Assembly: GCF_031458235.1 (NCBI RefSeq)
Contig: NZ_JAVDYB010000001.1
Location: 434,001 to 498,000, forward strand
Source of the DNA: Catenuloplanes atrovinosus
Lineage (GTDB): Bacteria; Actinomycetota; Actinomycetes; Mycobacteriales; Micromonosporaceae
Length of the DNA stretch: 64,000 bases
Direction of reading: 5' to 3'
Numbering within the stretch: the stretch's first letter is position 1; each line of letters begins with the position of its first letter. A program made the translations under genes and the position numbers. Shown here piece after piece: positions 43,746 to 52,211 of this stretch. The notes under the pieces are model-generated. The model was given only the letters and a program-made list of their open reading frames with translations, did no database searches and was not told the origin of the DNA.

Positions 43746-44959
43746 GCGGTACGCACCAGGGGCAGCTCGGCCTCCACCGTGAATCCCTCGGCGCCGTGCC
43801 GGGTGCGCAGCGCCCCGCCGAGCGCCCGCGCCCGCTCCGCCATCCCGGCCAGCCCGTGCCCGGTCCCACCCATGCCGCTCCCGGCGGCGGTCGCGCCGTT
43901 GTCGGCGCCGGTCGTGTTGCTCCCGGCGGTGGCCATGCCGCTCCCGGGGGCGGGCGCGCCGTTGTCGGCCGGTTCGTGGCCCGAATACCGTTCCCGCGGC
44001 GGGTTCCGGTCGGGCGGGCCGTCGTCGCTGATCGTCAGGTGGAGGAGACCGGCGGAGACCGTGGCGGACACCGACACGCGGCTGGCGGACGAGGCGTGGC
44101 GCAGGACGTTCGTCACCGCCTCCTGGACGATCCGGTACGCGGCCGCGTCCACCAACTCGGGCAACTCACGGGCCTCCGGCGCGACCCGGACGGACACGTC
44201 GAAGCCGGCGGTCCGGGCCGGGTCCAGCACCGGGGACAGGTCGTCCAGCGAGACCGCGCCGCGCAGCACGCCGACCGCGCCGCGCAGGTCGCTCATGGTG
44301 CGGTCGGCCGCCTGCCGGATTCGCAGCAGCGCCTCGTCCAGCGCCTCGTTGCCGGGCGGCACCGCCTCCCGGGCCACGTCCACGTGCAGCGAGATCACCG
44401 AGACGCCGTGGCCGACGGAGTCGTGCAGGTCGCGCGCGATGGCGAGCCGCTCCTCCCGTACCCGCGACAGGTTCTCCCGCAGTTGCAGCTCGCGCTGGGC
44501 GCGGCGGCTGCGCAGGCCGTCGCCGAGCGCGATCGCCGCGGCCATCAGCGTGACGTGCGTGATCAGGTCGTAGCCGACCACGAAGGCCGCGCTCTGGCCC
44601 TCCAGCAGCCGGAACATCAGCGAGAGGCCGAGCACGCCGGCCGCGGTGAGCACCGACCAGCGCAGGAAGCCGGCCTCGGCCGCGGAGAACAGCGCCGCGG
44701 CCAGCGGCACGCCCACTCCCACCGCCGGGTATCCCACCGCGTAGTAGGCGCACAGCCCGAACGCGCTGGTCAGCAGCACCGCGCGCGGATGGTGGCGGCG
44801 GGCGAGCATCAGCGCGCCCAGGCCCACCGCCCACGCGTAGGCGATCGGGCCCGGCGCGACGTCACCACCCTGCCGCGCGGAGATCACCGCGGCGAGCGTG
44901 CCGGTCACGGCGATCCCGAGCAGCGCGTCGGCCGACCACGGCGGAATCCTCATTCGCAT
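43742..44959 (-). CDS. Sensor histidine kinase (HisKA_3 type)
   Basis: 405 residues from ATG 44959 (an ATG two codons later is possible). Five to six N-terminal membrane helices (residues 8-150), then a HisKA_3 dimerisation helix with phospho-His in IARDLHDSVGHGVSVISLH, and an HATPase domain with VQEAVTNVLRHA and ISDDGPPDR. Between the D-x-G box and the G2 box (GHGLAGMAER) an unusual low-complexity Gly/Ala/Asn insert of about 45 residues, with repeated NGA-PGSGM/GATAAGSGM units, extends the ATP lid. It pairs with the downstream response regulator. Confidence 0.93.
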   Translation of the reverse strand: MRMRIPPWSADALLGIAVTGTLAAVISARQGGDVAPGPIAYAWAVGLGALMLARRHHPRAVLLTSAFGLCAYYAVGYPAVGVGVPLAAALFSAAEAGFLRWSVLTAAGVLGLSLMFRLLEGQSAAFVVGYDLITHVTLMAAAIALGDGLRSRRAQRELQLRENLSRVREERLAIARDLHDSVGHGVSVISLHVDVAREAVPPGNEALDEALLRIRQAADRTMSDLRGAVGVLRGAVSLDDLSPVLDPARTAGFDVSVRVAPEARELPELVDAAAYRIVQEAVTNVLRHASSASRVSVSATVSAGLLHLTISDDGPPDRNPPRERYSGHEPADNGAPAPGSGMATAGSNTTGADNGATAAGSGMGGTGHGLAGMAERARALGGALRTRHGAEGFTVEAELPLVRTA

Positions 44960-45043
44960 CAGCGTAGGACGTAGGCGGCGGGCGATCCGGGTGTCGCCTC
45001 CGGGCGGATGGCACCGGCCGCCGCGCTGCCTACCGTCGTGCCC

Positions 45044-45463
45044 ATGCGCTCCACGACGCTCGGACTCCCGCCGCTCGCGCTGCTGGCCCTCGCCCTGGTC
45101 GCCGTCCCCCGGCCGGTGCTGCACGACCTTGAGATCATCCAGGAGGGTACGGCCGTGAACGCGCTGTTCGTGGCCGTACCGCTGCTGATCTGGATCGTGG
45201 TGGTGGTCCTCGCCCGCGTGCCGAAACCGTTTCTCACGCTGCTCGCGGTCGGTGCCGTCCACGGCGTCCTGCTCGCCGTCGTGCACCAGGTGCTGTGGGA
45301 CGCGGACGTGCACCTCGCCGGAAGCCTGCCACCCGCTGCCGAACAGGTGCTGATCCGCGGGTTGGCGGCCATCAGCAGCGTCTTCACCGGCCTGCTCACC
45401 GGTGCGGTCACCGGCCTGGTCGCCTGGCCGATCTCGGTCCTGGCCGGCCGCGCACGCGACTGA
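45044..45463 (+). CDS. Small four-helix membrane protein
   Basis: 139 residues from ATG 45044; no clear ribosome binding site, so translation may be leaderless. Four hydrophobic segments (about residues 7-22, 36-58, 60-80, 101-130), including FVAVPLLIWIVVVVLARVPK. It is divergent from the sensor-kinase gene. No family recognised; a membrane function near the two-component system is possible. Confidence 0.65.
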   Translation: MRSTTLGLPPLALLALALVAVPRPVLHDLEIIQEGTAVNALFVAVPLLIWIVVVVLARVPKPFLTLLAVGAVHGVLLAVVHQVLWDADVHLAGSLPPAAEQVLIRGLAAISSVFTGLLTGAVTGLVAWPISVLAGRARD

Positions 45464-45497
45464 GCGTCCACTGTGTTCGCCAGTCGCCGGAGTGGGT

Positions 45498-45716
45498 ATG
45501 TGCGGGGACGTGACACTACGCCGGAGGCTGGTGACGATGGCCGGTTGCGGCGTGAGCACGTTGCTGTTCCTACTGGCCACCGACGATCTGCCTCCCGGTT
45601 GTCGTGCGCGTGTCGCGCTCGTGGTGCTGGTCCTGGTCCTGCTCGTCACCTCGGCGGCGCTCGGGTTCGACATCCTGAGGCAGCACCGGAGCGGTGCCGG
45701 AACCGGGGACTCGTAG
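45498..45716 (+). CDS. Very small membrane protein
   Basis: 72 residues if started at ATG 45498; a GTG at 45510 is also possible. Two hydrophobic segments: VTMAGCGVSTLLFLLA and VALVVLVLVLLVTSAALGF, then a short polar tail. The stop is 2 bases before the next gene's start, suggesting one operon. Unrecognised; could be a false prediction, though GC codon pattern looks coding. Confidence 0.45.
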   Translation: MCGDVTLRRRLVTMAGCGVSTLLFLLATDDLPPGCRARVALVVLVLVLLVTSAALGFDILRQHRSGAGTGDS

Positions 45717-45718
45717 GC

Positions 45719-46453
45719 ATGCTCTATCGGTCGGAGAACGTTCCCCGCCGGCTGGACGCGGCGTTTCTCGTTGCGGCGGTGGGTGCCCTCGCCTGCGCAC
45801 CGCTCATCGGCCTCGACCGCCCGTGGACCGTCGCCGTGTCGGTCGCCGCCGGCGTGCTCGCGCTCGACTCGGCGGTGGCACTCGTCCGGTCGAGAACCGG
45901 TCACGCCGATGAACGACGGCCGGATCCGGCCGCCGGGAAGCGCCGGAACGCGATCGTGGCGGCGGTGGGCTTCGGCGCGTACCTCGTCCTCCTGTTCGCG
46001 GGCGACTCGCTGCCGTTGGCGCGGTGGGCACCCGTCCCGGCCGGCCTGCTCCTGGCGTTCGTCGTGGGGCCGGGCCTGCGCGGGATGGTGATGCATGTGG
46101 TGAACAGGTCCAGGGCGGCCCGCGGGAGACGCCTCCTCGAGGACGGGCGCGCGGATGGCGGGGGCACGCTCGTGCTGCGGCGGGGCGGCGCCGGCGAAGT
46201 CGGCTTCCTGAGACGGATGGCGGTGACGGTGGACGGGAGGCTGGTGGCGATGCTTCCGTACCGCGGCGACGTGTCCGTGGGTCTCGCGCCGGGGGAGTAC
46301 GAGATCGCCGCCCGGCTCGACCGGGTCCACGGCGGGCCGTTGCGGGTCGCGCTGGACGAGGGGCGGACGGTCGTCGTGCGCCTGTCGGCCGAGGTGCCCG
46401 CGGACCTCGGGTTCGGCGCGCGTCGCGATGGCATCCGGGTGGAGCTGGAGTAG
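45719..46453 (+). CDS. Membrane protein with C-terminal beta domain (paralogue A)
   Basis: 244 residues. Two membrane hairpins: residues 12-55 (FLVAAVGALACAPLIGL and later VAAGVLALDSAVALV) and residues 77-120 (AAVGFGAYLVLLFAGDSL). A soluble C-terminal domain starts RAARGRRLLEDGRADGGGTL and runs on through GEVGFLRRM, SVGLAPGEYEIAARLD and ends with RLSAEVPADLGFG; it has the look of a small beta-sandwich (PEGA-like). Clearly paralogous to 47842-48354. Function unknown. Confidence 0.7.
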   Translation: MLYRSENVPRRLDAAFLVAAVGALACAPLIGLDRPWTVAVSVAAGVLALDSAVALVRSRTGHADERRPDPAAGKRRNAIVAAVGFGAYLVLLFAGDSLPLARWAPVPAGLLLAFVVGPGLRGMVMHVVNRSRAARGRRLLEDGRADGGGTLVLRRGGAGEVGFLRRMAVTVDGRLVAMLPYRGDVSVGLAPGEYEIAARLDRVHGGPLRVALDEGRTVVVRLSAEVPADLGFGARRDGIRVELE

Positions 46454-46454
46454 A

Positions 46455-46474
46455 CCGGCCGCCTGGGCGGCCGG
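46455..46474. terminator. Hairpin between convergent genes
   Basis: Inverted repeat CCGGCCGCC (46455-46463) / GGCGGCCGG (46466-46474) with a 2-base spacer, between the membrane-protein stop (46453) and the SDR stop (46481). Usable in both directions. Confidence 0.65.
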
Positions 46475-46480
46475 CCGATC

Positions 46481-47251
46481 TCAGGCCCGGCCGGCCGCGC
46501 GCGCGACCGCGGCCTCGGTGTAGGCGCGCAGTCGGGCCGCGTCGCCGGGATTCAGCGTGCGCAGCGAGAGCGGTACCGGCCGGCCGCGGTCGATCGCGGT
46601 CAGCTTCGCGGCCGGCGGCGCGTCGATCCAGGCGGCGATCGGGCGGGCCGACTCGTCGACCGGCCGGGCGGCGACCCGGGCCAGGCCGCTGATCACGCCG
46701 CTGACCAGCGGGTTCGGGTGGCTGCCGGGCCGGGTGAAGCCGGGGTGGTAGAGCACGTAGCGGGCCCGGCCGGTGTGCGCGACGCCGAGCAGATCGTTCG
46801 CGCGGCCGGCCTGCACCTGTGCGCGGATCGCGCCGTAGCCGCGGGTGAACTGCGGGTCCTCCCAGCGCACCCGGCCCGCGGTGATGCCGGTGCCGGACAC
46901 GTTGACGATGACGGGATTCCCGGCCGCGTCGAGCTGCGGCGCCAGCAGCTCACCGAGCAGGTACCGGCTCAGGTAGTAGAGCGCGAACGTCGCCTCCAGG
47001 CCGTCCGGCGTCTCGGTGCGGCGCGGGAAGATCCGGTTCGCGCACAGCACCAGCGCGTCCACCACCGGATGGTCGCGCGCGATCTCGGCCGCCACCCGCC
47101 GCACCTCCGCGATCGTGGTCAGGTCGGCGCGGTAGGGCGCGTCCGGCCGGCTCCCGATCACGATCACCCGGTCGCCGCGCGCGGCCCGGGCCAGCGCGGT
47201 GGCCCGCCCGATGCCGCTCGTGCCCCCACTGATCACCACGGTCTTCGACAT
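46481..47251 (-). CDS. Short-chain dehydrogenase-like protein
   Basis: 256 residues from ATG 47251. NAD(P)-binding motif VVISGGTSGIGRATALARAA at the N terminus and a typical VDALVLCANRIFPRR segment. The canonical catalytic Y-x3-K is not visible: where it is expected the sequence reads AIRAQVQAGRANDLLGVAHT, with Gln/Arg in place. It may have lost oxidoreductase activity or use a shifted site. It is divergent from an HxlR regulator gene with a short shared promoter region, the usual arrangement for a regulator and its target. Confidence 0.82.
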   Translation of the reverse strand: MSKTVVISGGTSGIGRATALARAARGDRVIVIGSRPDAPYRADLTTIAEVRRVAAEIARDHPVVDALVLCANRIFPRRTETPDGLEATFALYYLSRYLLGELLAPQLDAAGNPVIVNVSGTGITAGRVRWEDPQFTRGYGAIRAQVQAGRANDLLGVAHTGRARYVLYHPGFTRPGSHPNPLVSGVISGLARVAARPVDESARPIAAWIDAPPAAKLTAIDRGRPVPLSLRTLNPGDAARLRAYTEAAVARAAGRA

Positions 47252-47300
47252 GATGGGAATCGTCCGGCGCCGGCCCCGCACCGCGAAAGAAGGCACATCA

Positions 47301-47669
47301 ATGTCCGTACCCTCGGTCCTCGCCACGCGCCTGCCGAACCCGGTCCCGCTGGCCGAGTTCGACACGTGCCCGGTCTCGGACGTCTTCCGCCGGGTCGGCG
47401 ACCGGTGGAGCATGCTGGTGGTGATCCTGCTCGGCACGCGGTCGTACCGCTACAACGACCTGCACCGCTCGATCGAGGGCATCAGCCAGCGCATGCTGAC
47501 CCGCACGCTGCGCTCCCTCGAGGAGGACGGCCTGGTCAGCCGCACGGTCCACCCGACCGTGCCGCCGGGCGTGGAGTACGCGCTCACGCCGCTGGGCCGC
47601 ACGCTGCTGGAGCCGCTGTCCGCCCTCGCCGACTGGGCGGTCACCCACGCGGCGGAGATGCGACGCTGA
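47301..47669 (+). CDS. HxlR-family transcriptional regulator
   Basis: 122 residues from ATG 47301 with AGAAGG 9 bases upstream. HxlR signature: CPVSDVFRRVGDRWSMLVVI, then RYNDLHRSIEGISQRMLTRT as the winged helix-turn-helix and HPTVPPGVEYALTPLGRTLL as wing. The first Cys (residue 18) is the redox-sensing position in several family members. Divergent from the SDR gene, which it probably controls. Confidence 0.92.
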   Translation: MSVPSVLATRLPNPVPLAEFDTCPVSDVFRRVGDRWSMLVVILLGTRSYRYNDLHRSIEGISQRMLTRTLRSLEEDGLVSRTVHPTVPPGVEYALTPLGRTLLEPLSALADWAVTHAAEMRR

Positions 47670-47841
47670 CCCCGTGCCGCGCCGACCATCGCGCGGCCCG
47701 ACCGCAACATCACGGCGTACGTGGTGGGAGGCGTCATCCTCGTCCGCGCGCTGTACCTCGTCGCCGGCGCGGTGCGGTGAGAGGGTTGGTGCTCAGCCGG
47801 TCCAGGACCGGCCGCGCCGACCGAGAAAGGCTGGACCGGTT

Positions 47842-48354
47842 GTGAGGAATCGTCGAAGCGTGATTCTGGCATCAGTGGGTCTCGGCGCATATCTCGTTCT
47901 CCTGTCCGCCGCCGACTCCGTCTCAGCGCCCCGGTGGGCACCGGTCGCGGCCGGCCTGTTCATCGTGGGGCTGCTTGTCGGGTGGACGGTGATGCACTTC
48001 GTCAACACGTCCAGGGCGGCACGCGGGCGGCGCCTCCTCGAGGACGGGCGCGGAGATGTCGCGGGCACCCTCGTGCTGCGGCGGGGCGGGCTCGCCGAAG
48101 TTGGCTTCCTGCGGCGGATGAAGGTGAGGGTCGACGGAGATCTGGTGGCCATGCTCCCGCACAACGGTGAGGTCTCTGTGGATCTCGCGCCGGGGGAGTA
48201 TGAGATCTCCGCCCGGATCGGTTCGTTCGGCGGCGAACCGTTGCGGGTCCCGATCAACGAGGGCGCGACCGTCGCCGTGCGTCTGTCGGCCGAGATTCCC
48301 GCGGACCTCGCGCTCGGCGTGCCGCGCGCCTCGATCCGCGCCGAACTGATCTAG
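47842..48354 (+). CDS. Membrane protein with C-terminal beta domain (paralogue B)
   Basis: 170 residues from GTG 47842. Two membrane helices (SVGLGAYLVLLSAADSVSAP; AAGLFIVGLLVGWTVMHFV), then the same soluble domain as paralogue A, with SRAARGRRLLEDGRGDVAGT, EVGFLRRMKVRVDGDLVAML and LAPGEYEISARIG. It lacks paralogue A's first membrane hairpin, but the bases just upstream (47794-47835) still encode a recognisable SRSRTGRAD relic of that missing part, now out of frame. Function unknown. Confidence 0.7.
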   Translation: MRNRRSVILASVGLGAYLVLLSAADSVSAPRWAPVAAGLFIVGLLVGWTVMHFVNTSRAARGRRLLEDGRGDVAGTLVLRRGGLAEVGFLRRMKVRVDGDLVAMLPHNGEVSVDLAPGEYEISARIGSFGGEPLRVPINEGATVAVRLSAEIPADLALGVPRASIRAELI

Positions 48355-48375
48355 AACGACGCAAGCGGCGGTGTG

Positions 48376-48408
48376 ACGGCCTCCGCGCGGCAGCACCGAC
48401 GAGGCCGT
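48376..48408 (+). terminator. Possible hairpin after paralogue B
   Basis: Inverted repeat ACGGCCTC (48376-48383) / GAGGCCGT (48401-48408) with a 17-base loop, 21 bases after the stop. Weak candidate because of the long loop. Confidence 0.35.
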
Positions 48409-48420
48409 TACGGACCGTGG

Positions 48421-48448
48421 TTGACGAGGGCGAGACCGCCGCCGTGCG
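48421..48448 (+). repeat. Third, degenerate fragment of the paralogue family
   Basis: 28 bases here match 48254-48281 inside paralogue B with four mismatches by eye (segment encoding NEGATVAVR). No surrounding coding frame continues the match. A remnant of the same local duplication that produced paralogues A and B. Confidence 0.55.
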
Positions 48449-48496
48449 CCCGCGCCGCGTCGTGACCTGAGCCGGGTGGAGCGGGAGCAGGGCGGC

Positions 48497-49318
48497 TCAG
48501 GCGGCCAGCGCGGTGGCCTCCTCCGGGGTCAGGGTGCCGTCGGCGACGATGACGGTGTGGCGGCGCGAGATGGTGCCGCCGGCCGGGATGACGAGCGGCT
48601 TCTCCCAGGCCAGGGCCACGCAGACGCCGGGGTAGATGCCGGTGCGGGCGAACCAGTGGTCGCCGTCGCCGAGGCCGGAGAAGATCAGGGTGTGGTCGGT
48701 GGCGGCGAACGCGACCCACGCGGCGGTGCCGCCGTTGACCGTGGACTCGCCGGTCGCGCCGGAGGCGTCGAAGACGTCGGCGGGGCCGGGCGCGCACCGC
48801 CAGAAGAAGCCGCCGTAACCCGCGGCGTCCGGCCGGCCGTTCGTGGCGGGGCTGCCGAGCGGGACGTCCCGGGACGGCGGCGCGGCCAGCGTGTACGCCG
48901 CCTCCAGCGCCCACGCGCGCGCCGACACCGGGCGGGCGGAGAACGTGCGGTCCTCGGTGATCAGCAGCGTGCCGTCGGGATCCAGCCAGTGCAGCGTGGC
49001 GGTGAACGCGTCCTCGGCGGCGGTGGGGGAGAGGCGGGTGATGACGATCCGGCCGTGGTCGTCGAGCCAGGTGTAGCCCCGGTCGCGGACGTAGGTGCGG
49101 CCGCCCCACAGGTTGGTGCCGGCCACGTCCTGCAGGGCGACGGAGACGCCGAGGTGCCAGCGGTGGTCCTCCGGGAACGCGTCGGTGACCGGGGTTCCGG
49201 AGAACGTGGTGACGGGGTGCAGGTAGGGGCGGGGGCCGAGTGTCAGATCCGCGTCGGTGCCGTCCTGGAGACGGGCGACCACGGTGCCGCCGACGGTGAG
49301 CCGGGCTGATTCGGGCAT
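48497..49318 (-). CDS. PmoA-family (DUF6807-like) protein
   Basis: 273 residues, single beta-rich domain with the family pattern: PRPYLHPVTTFSG, the EDHRWHLGVSVAL block, GDHWFARTGIYPGVCVALAW near the C terminus, and conserved His residues in HPVT and HRWHLG. The family (annotated PmoA after a methane-oxygenase name, though unrelated to methanotrophy here) is often found in sugar-utilisation loci. A LacI-type operator sits just upstream. Enzymatic role unknown; sugar-related context is inferred. Confidence 0.75.
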   Translation of the reverse strand: MPESARLTVGGTVVARLQDGTDADLTLGPRPYLHPVTTFSGTPVTDAFPEDHRWHLGVSVALQDVAGTNLWGGRTYVRDRGYTWLDDHGRIVITRLSPTAAEDAFTATLHWLDPDGTLLITEDRTFSARPVSARAWALEAAYTLAAPPSRDVPLGSPATNGRPDAAGYGGFFWRCAPGPADVFDASGATGESTVNGGTAAWVAFAATDHTLIFSGLGDGDHWFARTGIYPGVCVALAWEKPLVIPAGGTISRRHTVIVADGTLTPEEATALAA

Positions 49319-49343
49319 GCGGGGCCACCTCCGGAAACGGTCT

Positions 49344-49357
49344 GGAAAGCGCTTGCC
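49344..49357. promoter_or_regulatory. LacI-family operator-like palindrome
   Basis: GGAAAGCGCTTGCC, centred on AAGCGCTT, lies 26 bases upstream of the PmoA-like gene's start. It resembles the TGGAAAGCGCTTTCCA consensus of LacI-type carbohydrate repressors in actinobacteria and would overlap or lie close to the promoter. Confidence 0.6.
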
Positions 49358-49444
49358 ACAGGGTAGCGTTCGTCGATCGGTGCCGTCACGCCCGCGGTGG
49401 TTCTCTCAGGTTCGTCACAGCGGTGGGTGGCGAGGATCGGTCGC

Positions 49445-50314
49445 ATGTTGCAGCGGTCTCGCGTGCGTACACATCGGGCGGTCGTTCTCGCGGCCGTGTC
49501 CCGGCCATGGTTCTGGCCGGTGTCGTGGGTGCCGGCCTACCTGGGACTGGTCCTGGCCACCGGGTCGCTGACGCCGCACGACCGGTGGCGGGCCGGGCTG
49601 ACGTTGCTGGTGATCGGGCCGCTCATCTGGGCCGCGGTGCTCGCCCACAACGACCTGCACGACCTGCCGACCGACCGGATCAACCCGCGCAAGACGGGCG
49701 CCGGTGCGGTGTCGCCGCGCACCCTCCAGGCGTACGCCCTGGTCGCGGCGATCGCCGCGCTCGGCGCGGCGGCGCTGCTCGGCCCGCTGTTCGAGCTGGG
49801 CGTGGCGGCGGTGCTGGCGCTCGGCTGGGCGTACAGCGCGCCACCGCTGCGGCTCAAGGCCCGCCCGGGCGCGGACGTGCTGGTCAACGCGCTGGTGGTG
49901 GGCGTGGTCGCGCCGCTCGGCGGCTGGTCGATCGCGCGCGACCCGTGGACGTTCCCGTGGCCTTTCGCGCTGCTCGGGCTGCTGTTCGCCGCGGCGTTCT
50001 ACCTTCCGACCACGGTCATGGACCGGCCCGCGGACCTGCGGGCCGGATACACCACGATCGCGGTGCGGTACGGGGTGAACGGCGCCTACCGGCTCGGGCT
50101 CTCGCTGTGGTCGCTGGCGCTGGGCGTGTCGCTCGCGTGCGCCAGCATGAACGTGGTCATCCCCGTCTCGACGCTGCCCTATCAGCTCCTGCTGGTGCCG
50201 GTGCTGCTCGGCGCCTACGCCTGGCTGACCAGGTCGCCGTCCATCCCGAAGCTGGCCGTGCTCGCCCTGATCTTCGCCCTCCCCTCGGCCGGCTTCGTCC
50301 TGTCACTCACCTGA
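49445..50314 (+). CDS. UbiA-family prenyltransferase
   Basis: 289 residues from ATG 49445; an upstream in-frame start at 49397 is possible. Eight to nine membrane helices. The first Asp-rich motif is NDLHDLPTDR (NDxxDxxxD, about residues 67-76) and the second is DRPADLRAGYTTIAV; WAYSAPPLRLKARPG is the usual loop between. These bind Mg and the prenyl diphosphate for transfer to an aromatic or other acceptor, in pathways such as menaquinone, heme A or lipids. Acceptor cannot be told; not adjacent to a quinone gene. Confidence 0.85.
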   Translation: MLQRSRVRTHRAVVLAAVSRPWFWPVSWVPAYLGLVLATGSLTPHDRWRAGLTLLVIGPLIWAAVLAHNDLHDLPTDRINPRKTGAGAVSPRTLQAYALVAAIAALGAAALLGPLFELGVAAVLALGWAYSAPPLRLKARPGADVLVNALVVGVVAPLGGWSIARDPWTFPWPFALLGLLFAAAFYLPTTVMDRPADLRAGYTTIAVRYGVNGAYRLGLSLWSLALGVSLACASMNVVIPVSTLPYQLLLVPVLLGAYAWLTRSPSIPKLAVLALIFALPSAGFVLSLT

Positions 50315-50455
50315 GCCACGCCGCCCTCGCGGGATCGGCGGCCACGGCGCCGTCGCGTGACCGGCAGCCGTGGCGCCGGTCACGGCAGCGGGAGCCGATC
50401 GGCTCGGCGCTGTCCGCGGCCCCGGCGGCGCCGACGGCTGGAGCAGACCGGTCGG

Positions 50456-51502
50456 CTACGCGCCGCCGGCGGTCGGAGCGGCGACGATCGGCTCGGCGGT
50501 GCCGGTGCCGGTGCCGGTGCCCGGAGCGGAAGCGCCCGGCTCGGCGCCGGCCACGCCGGTCTCGTCGGTGACCGGAGCGACGTCGCTGATCTGTGGCGGT
50601 GCCGCGTGGACGGAGGCGATGCCGGCCAGGATGAGCACGCCGCCGGCCAGCTGGGTGATCGTCAGGTTCTCGCCGAGCAGCAGCCAGGCGAAGACGGAGG
50701 CGAACACGACCTCCAGCAGCCCGATGAACGATGCCAGCCGCGAGCCGAGCCGGCCCGCGCCGAAGATGCCGGTGGCGTACGCGATGGCGGTTCCGAAGAT
50801 CGCGACCACGGAGAGCGGCACGAACCACGGCACCGCGGAGCCGAGCAGCGTCACGTCGCCGAAGTCCGCGGTGAACGGCAGTAGCCCCACCGTCCCGACC
50901 AGGGCGAGCAGCAGGCCGCCGAGCAGCAGCCCGGAGCCGGCCAGCGCGACCGGCGGCAGTCCGTCGGCCGGTCGCGCGCCGACCGCGAAGTAGACCGCGC
51001 AGCCCACCGCGGCCGCGAACGCGAGCCCCAGCCCGGCCGGGTCGACCGCCCGCACGGCGCCGGGGCCGATCACCAGGACCAGGCCGCCGATGGCGAGCAC
51101 GGAGCCGAGCAGCACGACCGCGTGGGGCGCGCGCCGGGTGCTCACCCAGGCCCAGAGCACGAGCAGCAGCGGCGCCAGGTATTCCACCAGCAGCGCCGTG
51201 GAGACCGGGATGCGCGAGATCGCGGCGAAGTAGGTGACCTGGGTGAACGCGACCGCGATCAGGCCCATGCCGAGCACCCGCCAGCGGGCCCGCCACAGCG
51301 TGGCCCAGCGGCCGCGCAGTGACCAGAGCACGAGCGGCAGGAGCAGCAGACCCGCCGAGAGGGTGCGGGCGGAGACGGCGGCCGCCGGCGACCAGCCGGC
51401 CTCCAGCAGTGGCTTGACGAAGGCGCCGGACGTCGCGAAGGACGCGGCCGACGCGAGCGCGGCGACCAGTCCGATGGGCTGTCTCACGGTGCCTCCTGTC
51501 AT
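50456..51502 (-). CDS. EamA/DMT-family transporter
   Basis: 348 residues, ten membrane helices in two EamA repeats: first LVAALASAASFATSGAFVKP..., second starting near AAVGCAVYFAVGARPA with ASFIGLLEVVFASVFAWLLLGENLTITQ. The C-terminal 45 residues are a low-complexity Gly/Thr/Pro/Ala tail encoded by short GGTGCC repeats (about 50503-50525). Exporter of a small metabolite by family. It is divergent from a CGNR regulator gene with about 50 bases between, a probable regulator-transporter pair. Confidence 0.9.
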   Translation of the reverse strand: MTGGTVRQPIGLVAALASAASFATSGAFVKPLLEAGWSPAAAVSARTLSAGLLLLPLVLWSLRGRWATLWRARWRVLGMGLIAVAFTQVTYFAAISRIPVSTALLVEYLAPLLLVLWAWVSTRRAPHAVVLLGSVLAIGGLVLVIGPGAVRAVDPAGLGLAFAAAVGCAVYFAVGARPADGLPPVALAGSGLLLGGLLLALVGTVGLLPFTADFGDVTLLGSAVPWFVPLSVVAIFGTAIAYATGIFGAGRLGSRLASFIGLLEVVFASVFAWLLLGENLTITQLAGGVLILAGIASVHAAPPQISDVAPVTDETGVAGAEPGASAPGTGTGTGTAEPIVAAPTAGGA

Positions 51503-51555
51503 GGGTTAACGTTTTTACACCCCTGACGCTAGGGCCGCGTACGTGAGGAGTCAAA

Positions 51556-52116
51556 TTGCTCTTTGCCCCTGACACCGAGGAGGCGCTGGACTTCGCGGTC
51601 GCGCTGATGAACACCGAGGCCGGCGCCTCCCGCTCCGGCACGGACGAGCTGGCCACGGTGGCGCAGCTGCGCGCGCTGATCGGGCGGTACACGTACTCCG
51701 GGCGGATCGACTACGACGAGGCGGAGCTGCGCGCGGTCCGGCGCGCCCGCGAGCTGCTGCGCGAGGTGTGGACGCTGGACCGGGACGACGCGGTCGAGGC
51801 GGTCAACCGGATGCTGCGCGAGGGGAGGGCGCTGCCCTACCTGGCCCGCCACGACGGCCTGGACTGGCACCTGCACGCCACCGACCCGGACGCGCCGCTG
51901 GCCGTGCGCATGCGGGTGGAGGCCGCGCTCGCGCTGATCGACGTGATCCGGATGGACGAGACGCACCGGCTGCGGGTCTGCGCGGCGAGCGACTGCACCG
52001 GCGTCTTCGTCGACCTCTCCAAGAACGGCTCCAAGCGCTTCTGCACCGTGCGCTGCGGCAACCGGATGAACATGATCGCCCACCGGAGCCGCAAGCAGGT
52101 CAACGGCAACCCGTAG
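51556..52116 (+). CDS. CGNR zinc-finger transcriptional regulator
   Basis: 186 residues from TTG 51556 with GAGGAG five bases upstream. An N-terminal ABATE-like stress-response domain, and a C-terminal CGNR zinc finger: CAASDCTGVFVDLSKNG followed by RFCTVRCGNRMNMIAHRSRK, with four Cys ligands. These proteins are DNA-binding regulators. Divergent from the EamA transporter, a commonly seen pairing; control of that gene is inferred. Confidence 0.9.
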   Translation: MLFAPDTEEALDFAVALMNTEAGASRSGTDELATVAQLRALIGRYTYSGRIDYDEAELRAVRRARELLREVWTLDRDDAVEAVNRMLREGRALPYLARHDGLDWHLHATDPDAPLAVRMRVEAALALIDVIRMDETHRLRVCAASDCTGVFVDLSKNGSKRFCTVRCGNRMNMIAHRSRKQVNGNP

Positions 52117-52211
52117 CGGCCCTCGCCCGCTCCGCGCGGCCGGCGGAACGTGTCCGCGCGCGGTGAATAACCGGCGGCGACCCGGTCGCCCGACCGCGTA
52201 ACCTGGCGCGC

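Noticed and set aside
47670-47841. Extra small membrane-protein gene after HxlR
   Set aside because: A hydrophobic stretch is encoded in frame behind the HxlR stop, but no start codon or ribosome binding site precedes it.
50500-50530. Short GGTGCC tandem repeat as a functional repeat element
   Set aside because: It only encodes the low-complexity tail of the EamA transporter; no independent function is indicated.
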